This document shows, piece after piece, positions 1-12,500 of a DNA stretch of 64,000 bases; the stretch's first letter is position 1, and each line of letters begins with the position of its first letter. The translations under genes and the position numbers were made by a program. The notes beneath the pieces were generated by a model, which ran no database searches, was not told where the DNA came from, and saw nothing but the letters and a program-made list of their open reading frames with translations. This DNA is from Morinoia aosen (lineage: Eukaryota > Arthropoda > Malacostraca > Amphipoda > Talitridae): the NCBI GenBank assembly GCA_030386875.1, contig CM059570.1:34835422-34899421 (forward strand). Reading direction: 5' to 3'.

Positions 1-471
1 ACAACAGATGTTTCTCACCACGCAACTCACTATTTTGCCTCCTCTAAAACCTTGCCGATACTAAATGAAGGTCTAGGAAGCACCCGCTAAAGGAGCATTC
101 AAATTAATCATGTTAAGTTGGTTCAAATTAAAAGTGAAATGTAAATATGATATCACTAGGCACAATTCTAATCAAACGCCAAGCCGTAAGAGTATTCGAT
201 GCTTACCTCTCACTAAAAACAGAAGGGAAAAACAAAACCCACCTCAGCCCAAGATTCAACCCACACTAGATCGTTACCTGATGCTGAATGACATAACTCA
301 TAAATTTCCTTTACGAGCGCAGAACCCCATATGAATTACGTTACACACTAGAGCAAACAATATTTCTACACTCTCAGCGCATGATTAGCATTCTTCCCAT
401 TACAGAGCAGCAACAAAAACTGAATAATTCAAAGCTATTGTGACTGAGACCAGACCATACAGCAGCCTCAC
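1..471. other. Intron of the ACAD9-like gene (left edge)
   Basis: Lies 3' of exon 7 in the gene's sense. No exon, repeat or RNA gene recognised here. Confidence 0.6.
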
Positions 472-582
472 CTCAGCTGTGTTGGACCCTCGAATGCCCA
501 TCTTGTCCTCCGGAGCGCCACTCGTCACGCCCCCGAATGCTCGTTCCACAAAGAATGCTGTGACTTTGTCCTCTCCGTTGAC
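472..582 (-). CDS. ACAD9: ACAD9-like exon 7
   Basis: 37 codons, [18 protein letters not shown] then [19 protein letters not shown], residues 253-289, in the beta domain. The acceptor is TTCAG|GTCAAC and the donor GAG|GTGAGG, both phase 0. The next expected segment (a V-F-F/H-F-(D/E)-like stretch) is not found between 1 and 471, so the gene continues beyond the window. Confidence 0.94.
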
Positions 583-3500
583 CTGAACAAAATGAAGAAA
601 TTCATTCCTATCATCTCCATGCCATAGAGTGATATTGGAATTTTTTCATAATTCAGTTAGTTACAAGACTTGAAAAACATAATGAAATGAACAGTAGGTT
701 AATGCAAAGACTAGATCACGCTTCATAAGGTTGCCATCTGGATGTACCTAATACATTTGGATCATCTTGGTTGAGATAAAGTGATTTTGAAGAAGGCATC
801 TTGATTTGCCTAAGGAATTAGAGTTCCTCTGTAGTAGCAGCAGCAGTTATTTTACGAAACACGTAGATTAAATTGTATGTTAGTTTAAGCCTCCCTAACT
901 GCAAAAAAAAGGAGCATTTCAAAGAGAGGAAGGAGGAAGGCACCATTTAGTAGGAAGATAAGGGAATGTGGAATCTATGCAGAAGGGGCATAGAAACAAT
1001 GAATCAAGAAAGAAGTTCATGAATCAAGATAAAAGTTGAAGAAGAAAGTAGTAGGTGCTGAAAAACAGGACAGAAGTGAACCGAAAAAAGATGGTCCGTA
1101 ACAAAACAAAAACCTATTCTATTTCAACAAAAAGAAGACCTAATTAACCGTTAGCTCGTGAATGCACATATTCCCTCTGGGAGCGCTAATTCCCATAGAT
1201 ACATCAATAATTGTTTCCCCATGAGGGGCAGGTATATAACTATTCATTTTGTTAATTTTCATCACAGGCACAGGTTCTCTAATATTCATAAATGAAATTT
1301 AACACTTGTTAACATGGAGCATATATTTCTTATGTTAATGTAGTAATAATACAAAGGTTACTAGCGCTGCGACAACATAAGACATATCGCACTAAACTCC
1401 CACAAGGAAATTTATTACATTTTACGTAATAAATCGGCTCACAGTTATTCACTCAAAGCATGGTATCCAATTCAAATTAACAGTTCAAAGAAACCAAATG
1501 AAAATAAATTTGAAAATGATCTTCACTTTCACAATACATTCCTTAGTTATATAGTCACTCTCCAATTTTCATCTTGGCAGGTCCAGTAACTAACACTGAC
1601 AGAGGATCTTCAGCAAGTCGTTTCACCATTTCGCAGTTCAGCCCCATCACTAAGAGTGCGGGAATCACTAACAAGCAAGCCAAGGCTGTCAGAATTTTAA
1701 ACCATTACGTAGTGGCAGCAAATATGTGGAGAATAGATACCTCGTACACATATTAAATTTTTGAGAGAATATCGCATAAAGTAAGGAATGCTCTTAGGCT
1801 CTCACATCAAAAGCCGATCTATCTAGGTCGGCAAGCAAGCCAATACCAAGCAATGCTTTACGCAGCCATTGCATCAGCACCTGGATGAGGTCCACCCCAA
1901 TTGAAAATTATCGCCCTTTTCAGGTAGTAAATTAGTCGTAAAAGGTCGAAAACGGCCCAAAAGGGCCAAAAATCACGACTTCAAACCGACTCCTACCTAT
2001 ACTTGGCCTATTAGGGCTTGAAAAGGGCTCTTCATTCAACTGGCCTTTTATAGGTCTAGTCAATGGCTGTTTGCGGGCTCATTCGGGTCGTTTAAAGTCG
2101 TTTTCAAGCCTTTTCGACGACCTCTATTTGGACGCGTAATAGATTGTAAAAAGACTCGTAATCGTAAATGTTGTACAAGTCGTATTACTTCAGTAAATGT
2201 AAAGAACTAAATGAATTTCAACTAACCTAACTTAGTTAAGTTAGATTAGGTAATGTTCGTTAAACATCTTCAACAATACTATAAATAATTAATCCAGTCA
2301 ACATGAAAACTAGGATAGAAAAGCTAACTGCTGAGCATAACATCAAATTGGCACTTTATTAATGCATTATATAAAATAAATATGAATGATAGCTTATAAC
2401 TGTTGGAACACTTGGGTTGTCGAACGCTGAGCATTCAACTTGTAGTGCTTTACCCTAGTTACCCCTCAAACCTCGATTCTAGTCCTTCTATGTTCAGTAA
2501 TCTTAATATATCCCAATGTAAATTTATTTTAGAAAAAGTTCCCACTTCTCCGCCGCTTATCATCGATACCTACAGCCGGAGAAGTATAAACGTAAGTCCG
2601 CTGCTTCACTCGCCTCAAATCGGAACTCACTAGGCGAAGCAGCCACAAGACCCGGCCTTACAAACTCTTTATATCGTATAAAAAATCTGATGTTGGAGCT
2701 CTTTGAGGTCGTTGTAAGGCCCACTATAAGTCGTACGGAAGCCTAATAAGGCCGGTATTAGCCTTGATCAAGCAGTAAGGAAGCCCAAAAGGGCCGGTAT
2801 TAGCCTTGATCAAGCAGTAAGGAAGCCCAAAAAGGCCAGGACGAGACTCGTTCAAGCAATGGAAAAGCCAAAAATGGTCGTTAATAGCCTCGTTCAGGTA
2901 GTAGAGAAGCCCAAAATGGCCGTTGCATTAGCCGTTTCGATGCCCAGAAATAGCCGTTTAAAAGGGCTTAAAATACTAGACATTTGCTCCAAAAAAGGCT
3001 AATTTACTGCTCGAAAACGACTAAACTCTTGGCTTATAACTGCCTGAAAACGATCTGTAAAAGGCTCAGAATTTGAATTGGGACTCAACCACTGTGGGCT
3101 TTATTCATCTTTAGTTTGTTGTTGGACACAGAATTCCTGCGTCGCAGCCATAAATCTCTTGCAGCAGTCTTAAATAGTGGGTAGTAATCTCACCAAAAAC
3201 CTGCTACATTAATCGTTCCCTCAATAGCAACGGCAGCTCTCGTTACAGCCTGGTCTGCTCTGCCTAGTCTGCAAAAAACAATTTGTGTGTCCCCTAGAGA
3301 CTCTACTTTTAGTCCTCAACCCAGGACCTAACTAAAATTTAGAATGTTAATCCCCCGTGCCTGACCCAGTAACAAGAACTGGATTAGCTATGCTGGTTAT
3401 AAAGATACCAGCTACACTCTCATAACAATACATACGAGATAGCAAATCTTAGCCCACCGTCTCTGACTAAGACAGAGAATGGTTCTGTCTACAAGAAAAC

Positions 3501-6500
3501 AAGATTTGAAGCACACACGCATGCCGCCCAACAGAGGCGAACCACAACAATCCTCGCATATTTTTAAATTAAGTAAACCCAAAACCAACCCTGACAGCTA
3601 CTAGGCCTATGCCTACACCAGCTATGTTAAGAATCTCTTAGAGAAGACCGTCAATGTTCGACTGACAAGACGGCTGGAGGTAGAAAAATTCCCTAACCCT
3701 GTTTAATCCGGTTTCTGCCAGAAGCAGGGAACAACGGACGCCTTTCTGTGCCTGCAGAACCACCTGGTGGTAAACCTCGATGTTCATCAGCAGACCCTCT
3801 GTGTCTTCGTCATCTGCATAAAACCTACGACACCACATAGCGATATGGAATTGTTCAAGGCATCTACAGAGATCGCCTGCAGCGCCATATAGCCATGTCC
3901 CTACAACAGTTCCTTGGTGAGAGCGTTTTTTGCGTTAAAATAGCCGACACCTTTCCCCCCTTGCAGATACAACAGATGGGTCTCCGCAGGGCAGTGTGCT
4001 AAGCTGTATACTGTTCATCATAACCCAAAACAGAATTACATCCACTTTACCTATGAGGATTTTAGCATTACTGCATGTATATGATTTCATGATATATTAT
4101 TATTATTCTTCTGCACACCTGCCAGCATTGACTTGAAGAGTGCAAGTGGCGCTCAATAATATGAACATCTGGGCTATGGGCTTTATGTTTCCCACGTAAA
4201 AACTGTTGAGCTCCACTTCCATGGTCGAAGTCAGTGCGGCAATCGGTTGGTAACACTACAAGGGAGTCATTTAAATTTTGCACGTAACACCAAGTTCTCG
4301 GGCATTGCTTTCAACAATAAATTCACTTGGAAGCCTCATTAGCTACTTCGAAAATTGATTGTACCTAAAGAAAGAACCTGCTAACAGGTGTTTCTAGGCT
4401 TTCTTGGGGAGCCTATAGTGTGACATTGCTTTGGCTCTACAGAACTCTGTTAAAGAGCAAATTTAACTCCAGTTGTATCGTCTATCAGTACACCAGAGAG
4501 ACCACACTTGCAAATTTAGACCCTGTGCATCACGCTGCTCTGTGGCTTTGTACTGGATCCGATCACACAACACCAACTACCAGCTTGTGTGTGGAGAGCT
4601 TAGTGCCTCCTCTGTAGCTGCGGCGCGTGCAACTCAACTTGCACTTCCTTGTGCGTGATTAGAGCAACTACCGCTCTCTCCGTTTGGACGAGTGTGTATG
4701 TACCTCTGGGATGATACCTCCCTTTCCTGTACTTTTTGACAGCCTAAGCTGACTCCAACGCTGGTAATTTTGATGCACTTAGGCCCAATGAGAGTGATCC
4801 CAAGCCTTCCTGATGATACACCATCATAGCGTATTCCAATCGATACTTCTGCCCTGGATGTCAACTATCAAAAAAGCAACCGCTACTCACAGGTGTCATA
4901 CGAGTTCTGTTTTTAAAAGACATGGCCGAGCAGCATGCTTCCTCAGTTAAAGTCTATACCAGTGGCTCCAAAACTGGTGTTGCTGTGGGCTGCACAGCTG
5001 TTTCCGGGGAGTGTGTGATAACTGGAAAACTACTTTCTGCAGTATCTGCACTTAGTAAAGAACTGTATGCTCTGATTGAGGCCCTGAGAATGATTGAAAA
5101 GCATCAAAATAATCTCTTCACCATTTTTATAGATTCAAAAAGCGTCGTTGATGCCATTGAAATTGATAGCAGTAATCGTCCTTTAATTAGTGAGATTGCC
5201 GAGTTTCTCATACGTTTTGCACTCGTATCTAAGAAGGTGAAAATTTGCTGGGTACCTATGTGGGTTTTAGAAAATAAAGGAGCATGTATTTCTACAAGAT
5301 CACGAATATAGCTAGTGAAATGTACACTGAAGCAAACATGCAACGAACACAAGGAATTTTCTTAATTTTTATGTTTCTGATTTTGGTTGCAATTCAAGCA
5401 AACCACTATCTTGTTCAGATTTATTTAAGCAAGGTAAAAATTGAGCAAACCACAGTCCTGGTACAGCAGCCACATTCAGGTACTCTTTACTGACCTCAGT
5501 CCTGGCAAAGACTGTCATGACGTCCGCAGTTCCACCGTTGGAGATCCACATCTTGCTGCCATTCAACAGCCAAGTCTTGCCATCCTCTGCTAGCGTAGCA
5601 CGCGTCTGTAGAATTCAATTTAGGTTTTATTAATAACCCATCTGACATACCCACACGTGCACCCTCAAGAAAAGATGTAATCTGCCTGCAGCGTGCACCA
5701 TGTTGCTACAAGATAATTGTTCTGAAAATTTGCATTTACTTTTAAATAGTGAATCAATCAATTTCATTAATTAAATATGAATCACTATTCAGAATTTAGG
5801 ATTCAAAATTGCGTAATATTTGAGGCATATTAAAATATGTAGGAAATACTTCATAACTTAAAACTGTGGTTAGGATAGTCAATAATAAGCTACAAACAGA
5901 TATAAATAGCACACTAGTCCTTACGGCATCTTGCACACCATGATTGGTTACATTTGATAGAACGCTTCAAGTCTCACTCAGATATTGAACAAAAGAAAAT
6001 ACTTTTTAAATCATAAGCCAACCAAACAATGCATGATTCTGTAAGAACACCTGAAACCCTGATCAAGTGGATGGAGTGGCAGTACAGAAGCACGTAGTTG
6101 CTGCTGCTGCTCAACACCTAACACCTACACAGACCCAGCATTACAATAGTATAAGTCCCAACACACCTGCACACACACAGCATCACAAATCCCTACACAC
6201 CTGCACATACACAGCATCACAAATCCCTACACACCTTCACATACACAGCATCACAAATCACAACACACCTGCACATACACAGCATCACAAGTCCCAACAC
6301 ACCTGTACATACACAGCATCACAAATCCCAACACACCTGCACATACACAGCATCTCAAATCCCAACACACCTGCACATACACAGCATCACAAATCCCAAC
6401 ACACCTGCACATACACAGCATCTCAAATCCCAACACACCTGCACGTATACCACAGCATCACAAATCCCAACACACCTGCACATACACAACATTACAAATC

Positions 6501-9500
6501 CCAACACACCTGCACATACACAGCATCACAAATCCCAACACACCTGCACATACACAACATCAAAAATCCCAACACACCCGCACATACACAGCATCACAAG
6601 TCCCAACACACCTGCACAGACCCAGCGTCTGACCCAGCATTGGCCTCAGTGAGACAGAACGCAGCCAGCAGTTCTCCAGTGGCCAGGCGTGGCAAGTATT
6701 TCTGCTTCAGGTAGTCGCTGCCTTCCAGCAGCAGGCCCTGTTGTGCACAGGGAGCATTAGCTATGGGCTCAAGACCAGCAACATAGACTGGTAAAAAAAG
6801 GCAGATGGTCACACTAGAGCAAAACAAGATGAAATTCATGAGCGTTTTGAACATTTCTTCAAAGAAGAGTTACTATGGCATTCTGTTATAGCAGAGGTTT
6901 TGAATTTATTTAGGAACCCAAAATCTAAATAGACATTTGTTTTACTATTGTATTATGAACACGTGGATATGAAGGCTTTGGGTGCCATAGGATTTCTACC
7001 TGATCAATAATCTATGATACTATAATAAGACAATCACCATACTTTACGAGCGACAAATCTAACTAATCGAACCCACAGTCTATCTTATGCTCAATGAGGG
7101 GGATAACAAAATACCTGAAATTAGAAAACATGAATATAATACAAGAGAATTGCAGCAATACTTCCAGTGCCTTCAACCTAATAGAAACAAGACAAGGATA
7201 GGAGTGTCACCACATGTTAATTAAGATAACAGCAACAGCCAAAGCCTTCCAAAAATATACAAGCTACAGCATGGTTGCCCAGTTCATGCTCCAAAATAGT
7301 TCGTGATAGATGGTCATGAGAAAAGAAAATTGAATTTACTGAGCTGTGGATTGATAGGGTAACAAGGTGTCTACTAAAATGTCCATCCTCCATTTCAACA
7401 TTTTTTAGCACCTTTTAGCATATTTAAAGATGAAATTTTAGCACCCTTCTCCTTCAATAAGCTCCAATGATAACCATATATAAATTCGATAAATATGAAG
7501 ATCATTGTTATAATGTATGTTTATACACGAAATATATAACCAACACTTTCATGACAAATGCCAAGTATCAGACAACAGAGATTTCAAGCAGCAAAAATAC
7601 ATGTATATTCAGAACAATTCCATTTTCATTATAAAAGGATTTAAGGATGGTTTTGAACAACAAAGAAAACCTGAAAAATAAACAAATTCAGTAATATGAA
7701 ATAACAGTAATTAATATATTTTTTATTTAATAGCCCCTACCAGCCAGTTGAAGAAAGATGTCGACTTTTAATGATTATAATGATTAGATATTTGTAATTA
7801 AGAACTTAACAACTTAAGAAATAATATAAACTCTGCAATAGTACTAATAAAATATACTGCTCAGGTATGGGGGAATGCAGAAACTTCCCCTATTAAGAAT
7901 GGCCAGGTACCAATCCTAACCCTTGCATTTTTACTTACATATACATATTAAAATCTATGCGATTTAACATTTTCATAAATTTTTAGCAACTTTGGTACCC
8001 AGTAGACCACCCTGGGTAATATTTAAATAGCTGGGCCACAGAATTTCCTAATAAATTCAAGTCACGCGTTTTATTCCTTTTCGAAAATTTGGCATATTAA
8101 AGAAGTTTGGAGCTGGGATAAAATTTGCTCTTCATTTAGAGAATACCACTCATTAAAATGCCATGGTGGCAGCACGAATAAAATATTAACTAATAACTCA
8201 GACAAATATCTGAAACCCAGGCAAAACTACAATCCAAGTTTTAGTTTGCAACAGGCAGGCACGGTCAAGGCTTCCTGTGAAGGCAGCGCAGCTAGCAAAC
8301 GTCCGCACGAGGCTGCAGAACGTAGACGACTGCCCGCAACCCGCCAAGCCATGCTTTATATACACCAGCACCTGGGTGTTGCTGATGTGGTCTCAAACAT
8401 GATGGTACTCTCATGAGCACATTGGAGACCAGGGATTTGAAAGACGGGATTTTATTTAAAGGAAACTTACTAAATGGACAGTAACGTCTGAACGACAATT
8501 AACCTCATTCACAGGAGCAACGGCTAAGAAGCTCAAGTCAGAATAAATAATTTAAGAGAATGAAACATTGAAAAGTTTAAAGTGATTAACAGTCTTGCTA
8601 TTGACACAAATTTAACCGTATTAAAGAAATGGAACTTGCCTTGAAGCCAATAGCCTGATGCGCTGAGATGGTAACACCAATGCTGCCATCCATGGCAATA
8701 ATTTCACAGAGCCTGCTGTACTCAGTGGCGCCCAGACCCAGACCTCCATACTCCACGGGTATCTGCATGCCATACAGACCCAGCTCCTTGACCTGGTCCA
8801 GCACCTCCGGAGGAATGCTGGCATTGCGGTCGATAGCAGAGCTGTCCACTGTTGTAGAGATCATTAACTTCAGTGGGGTTATACCATGAAAATTTCAATA
8901 GTACTCAGCATGAACAATTAAAATTCAATCCAATGTTTATGCACTTGCTGTTCACACACGCATGTAAGAACAAAATTCCCCTTACTCCAATATGACTAAG
9001 CACATATTTTTTATTATTATAAATGAGCTTCTTGGTAAAAAACATTATGAATAGAGCCCATCTCAGCAATGGAAAATCATTAAATGGAGATTGCTAGAGA
9101 TATATGTACCTCTGTTGTGCATGAAACCTGTGTTCAATATTCCACAATCACCAAAAATTATGGTCAATGCCAACACTTCATCATGAACTATTCTACATAC
9201 ACAACCAAGTAAATTAAGCAAGATTTCATGATTTAGTAACAAGGGAATAGTAAAGCATTCCTGATAACTGCTGCTTGAATTAGAGCACAGCAGAAGTGAC
9301 GCTCTGCATGGCAAATTTCAACACAAATTCACAGATAAACACTCAGACTGATTAGCTTTAAGATGATTTTAGCATGCAACAACTTATCTTGTTAGGAAAA
9401 TTATAAGTCAAAATTTGAGATAACTTCTCTGCACCATTCATATGCAGCCAAAACAAAGCCCAATACTGGAATTTTTTTCAAGAATTGCTAGCTCAGATTT

Positions 9501-12500
9501 TCATTACTCTTCCCACAAAAATAAGGGAATTAATTTCAAGCAAAGACTTTACGTAACAATAAACAACAAAGTACTATATTAACAACTAAAAGCTAAGGAC
9601 TTAAGCAGGGAGCATGATTTAGCAAAACAAAAGGAGCATAATTTAGCAAAACTTGAAAAGGAAAGTAGTAGGTGCTGAAAAAACAGGACAGCAGTGAACC
9701 GAAAAAAGATGGTTCTCAACATAACAAAAGTATTTTATTTCAACAAAAAAGAAGGCCTACCTAACTCTCAGCTCAGGGCCTCACATTGTCACCCTGGGAG
9801 CGCTAATTCCCATAGATACAATAGTTGTATCCCCCTGAGTGGAACTACAGATGGGAGGAGCAGCAGTTAAATAAGGAGCCCAAATTTAAAAATGGGAACA
9901 CAATGGACCCCATTTTAAACCTGAAATTAAAATTTTAATGTTTAGCCCAATAAACTTAGAAAAGCTCACTCTCATTTAAATATTAGGTTACAGAAGCTAG
10001 TTTCGGCATCCCTACTCTCACTCACAAAGCTTATGAAATTTAAAGCAGAAAGTATTGTGTGTTGTTGATTCTCCAATGCATACATTATGAAAAGCTTTAT
10101 ACTCATTCCCTATGTAAATTTTAATTGATACAAAGAATAAAATACTTCAAAATATACCAGGGTACAGCTAAAATAATGGATTGATTACATTTAGGTTTTT
10201 CGAACACAATTCTTGTGATGGGTTAACCTGAAGTTCAATTTTCAATTCGAATTTAATTTCAATTATGGTGAGCAATTTTGAGAATAACAAACATTAATTA
10301 ACTGCACCGTGCATTCATTTAAGTTTCATTAAGTATTTAAAAAAATTGAGTGACTGCAGATTGGTCAGCAGCATTATGAAAATCCCCTCAGTGATCACCA
10401 GTGGATCCCTTTGCAGGTCACTTGTAAAGCCTCCCTAACCACATGAAATGAGTACCTAAGTGAAGAAAGAGAAGACACCATTTCATTTAGAATTGAAGGA
10501 CAGTGCAACAGAAAGAAGGGTTACCTAATTTTTCCCACAGGACCTTGCATCTTCCACCTCGAAGTATTAATTCCCAGAGGTACAATAGCTGTACCCCTAG
10601 AGAGAGACGCTGCCCAGCACAAACTACACACTCCATTGTACAGATCAACAACATTCAGAGCCAGTTAATATGATTCCTTAAAAAATCGGCAACAGGAGAG
10701 GAAAAGCTAAGTTAGAACTAACCAAAATAATATGATAAAAGAGCTGAATATTAAAATGGGACACAATGATCTTAGAGAATAATTGAATTACAGATTTTCC
10801 AAAATGCTTCAGAATTAGCCTCACACAGAAGGCATTAAATTTTACAGTAATTTTTGGCTGTTGAAGCAAAGTAAGCTTGCTTTCAGCATTTGCAATGTGT
10901 AAATCAATGCTAGATCTGAATGAGGAAGTTGCTCTTAATTCCAGAGCTACATGCTAGAGAAATTATCCACCAAGAGTTCCTGTAAAATTCAGAGTACCTT
11001 CACAGAACTAAGAAAACAACATTAGTTTCTTGTTAGCCCAGAGTAATAATGAGGCAAATTACACTTACGGTCTTCCAGGAAGAACTTTTCAATAGGAGTA
11101 ACCATGTCATGGAGAGTCTCGTGGCGGTCTTTGTCTAGTGGTTTTGGGAACGCAAGAACGGACTTGTCAAATCTGCGGGCAAAATTTTGCAAAAATTAAT
11201 AACAATGCCACAGTGCTGTAAACGATCATGAACAAGACAACTACGGTTATTCTATTTCCATATAACGTCAAGAGTAAAGTAGGGAAATGAAGTTTTGATT
11301 TCTCTAGGAAAAATAAATTTCTTATAGTAACTTTGAAAGTATAATTATCAGTATGCAGAGAAATCAAAAGCAAATTGAAACCTTTTTTGGTAAGCTGAAA
11401 TTGAAACCTCACTGTCAGTGATTCACAAATAAACAGTCCGGATTACTGACAATAGAATCCTACTTCTTTCTGTTCTTGCGACGTGACCTCTTGGTATCGG
11501 TTTCGTATTACCTTCACTCTCTCGTAGGTGTCTTCCGACGCAGGTAAATAGAAAGTTAGCACTGCCTTGCTAATTTCTTTTCAATATTGTGAAATAAGGT
11601 TTAATTCCCGTTGTCGCATATTTAAACTTAGTTGATGTTTAGCATCTTAATTAGTCCATTCTTTGTAAGTGGCACTGTGGTCGACACCTCAAGGAGCCTG
11701 TTCCGCAGCTGGTGCCTGATCGCTGTTTGTCCTACGTGCTTCATCTTTGGGCTTCGGTCGTGCTACCCAATGGAGTGTATAATCATTTCATATTATTTAT
11801 TCTGGGGACGGGATTTAAATTTAATGGATGTGACTTCTGTGCTACCAATTCAACGTACTAATATTTGTGTAAATGTGATAACTTCTGTCTGTAAAATTAA
11901 AGTCTAACATTGAACTCGTGTGAAATCCCATATTGTTTGGAAGTCTAAGGGGTGGCCGGAACTTAACTCTAAAATTAGGTCAGCCGTTGGCTTGAACAAG
12001 CGATAAAACCCCAACACTCACATTCTGAACAAAGACAGCTAGGCAAATTTGGCCGTGTTTTTAATTTATAAGATCATTCCAGGACATAGCAAAATCTCAA
12101 AAAAACACTTCTTGCTCAATTTTTACATTACATTATCTTCACTGAAATAAACTCAAGCCATCATCACCTAAATTTAAAGAAAAATAAACATGAAGAACTT
12201 TGTTGTGCACAAATTACAATTTGAATCACCTTTTATACATCAATAATATGAATGGAAACATAACTCAAAATCTAATTCTGAAAGGGCACAATTATAAATT
12301 GAAATTTTAAAGTTCACTCTTACCTTCCTACAAAAAGATTTTTCACAAAAGGCTCTAGCTTAGACTTCTTCTGCAGTGGAGACTGCAGTGAGGTTCTGTC
12401 TTCAGCCATCTCAACAGGTTTGGTCTGCACATAAAAAATAGTGTTAAAGTAGCCTATCATCAACCTTTTCACAATGCTAGTAGGTATATATACACTTATC

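Noticed and set aside
6067-6714. 215-codon plus-strand frame ([15 protein letters not shown] repeats)
   Set aside because: Shadow of the 34-bp minisatellite plus the antisense of ACAD9-like exon 5.
11632-11907. 91-codon plus-strand frame in ACAD9-like intron 2
   Set aside because: Hydrophobic and Cys-rich, but resembles nothing known and has no supporting structure. Not called as a gene.
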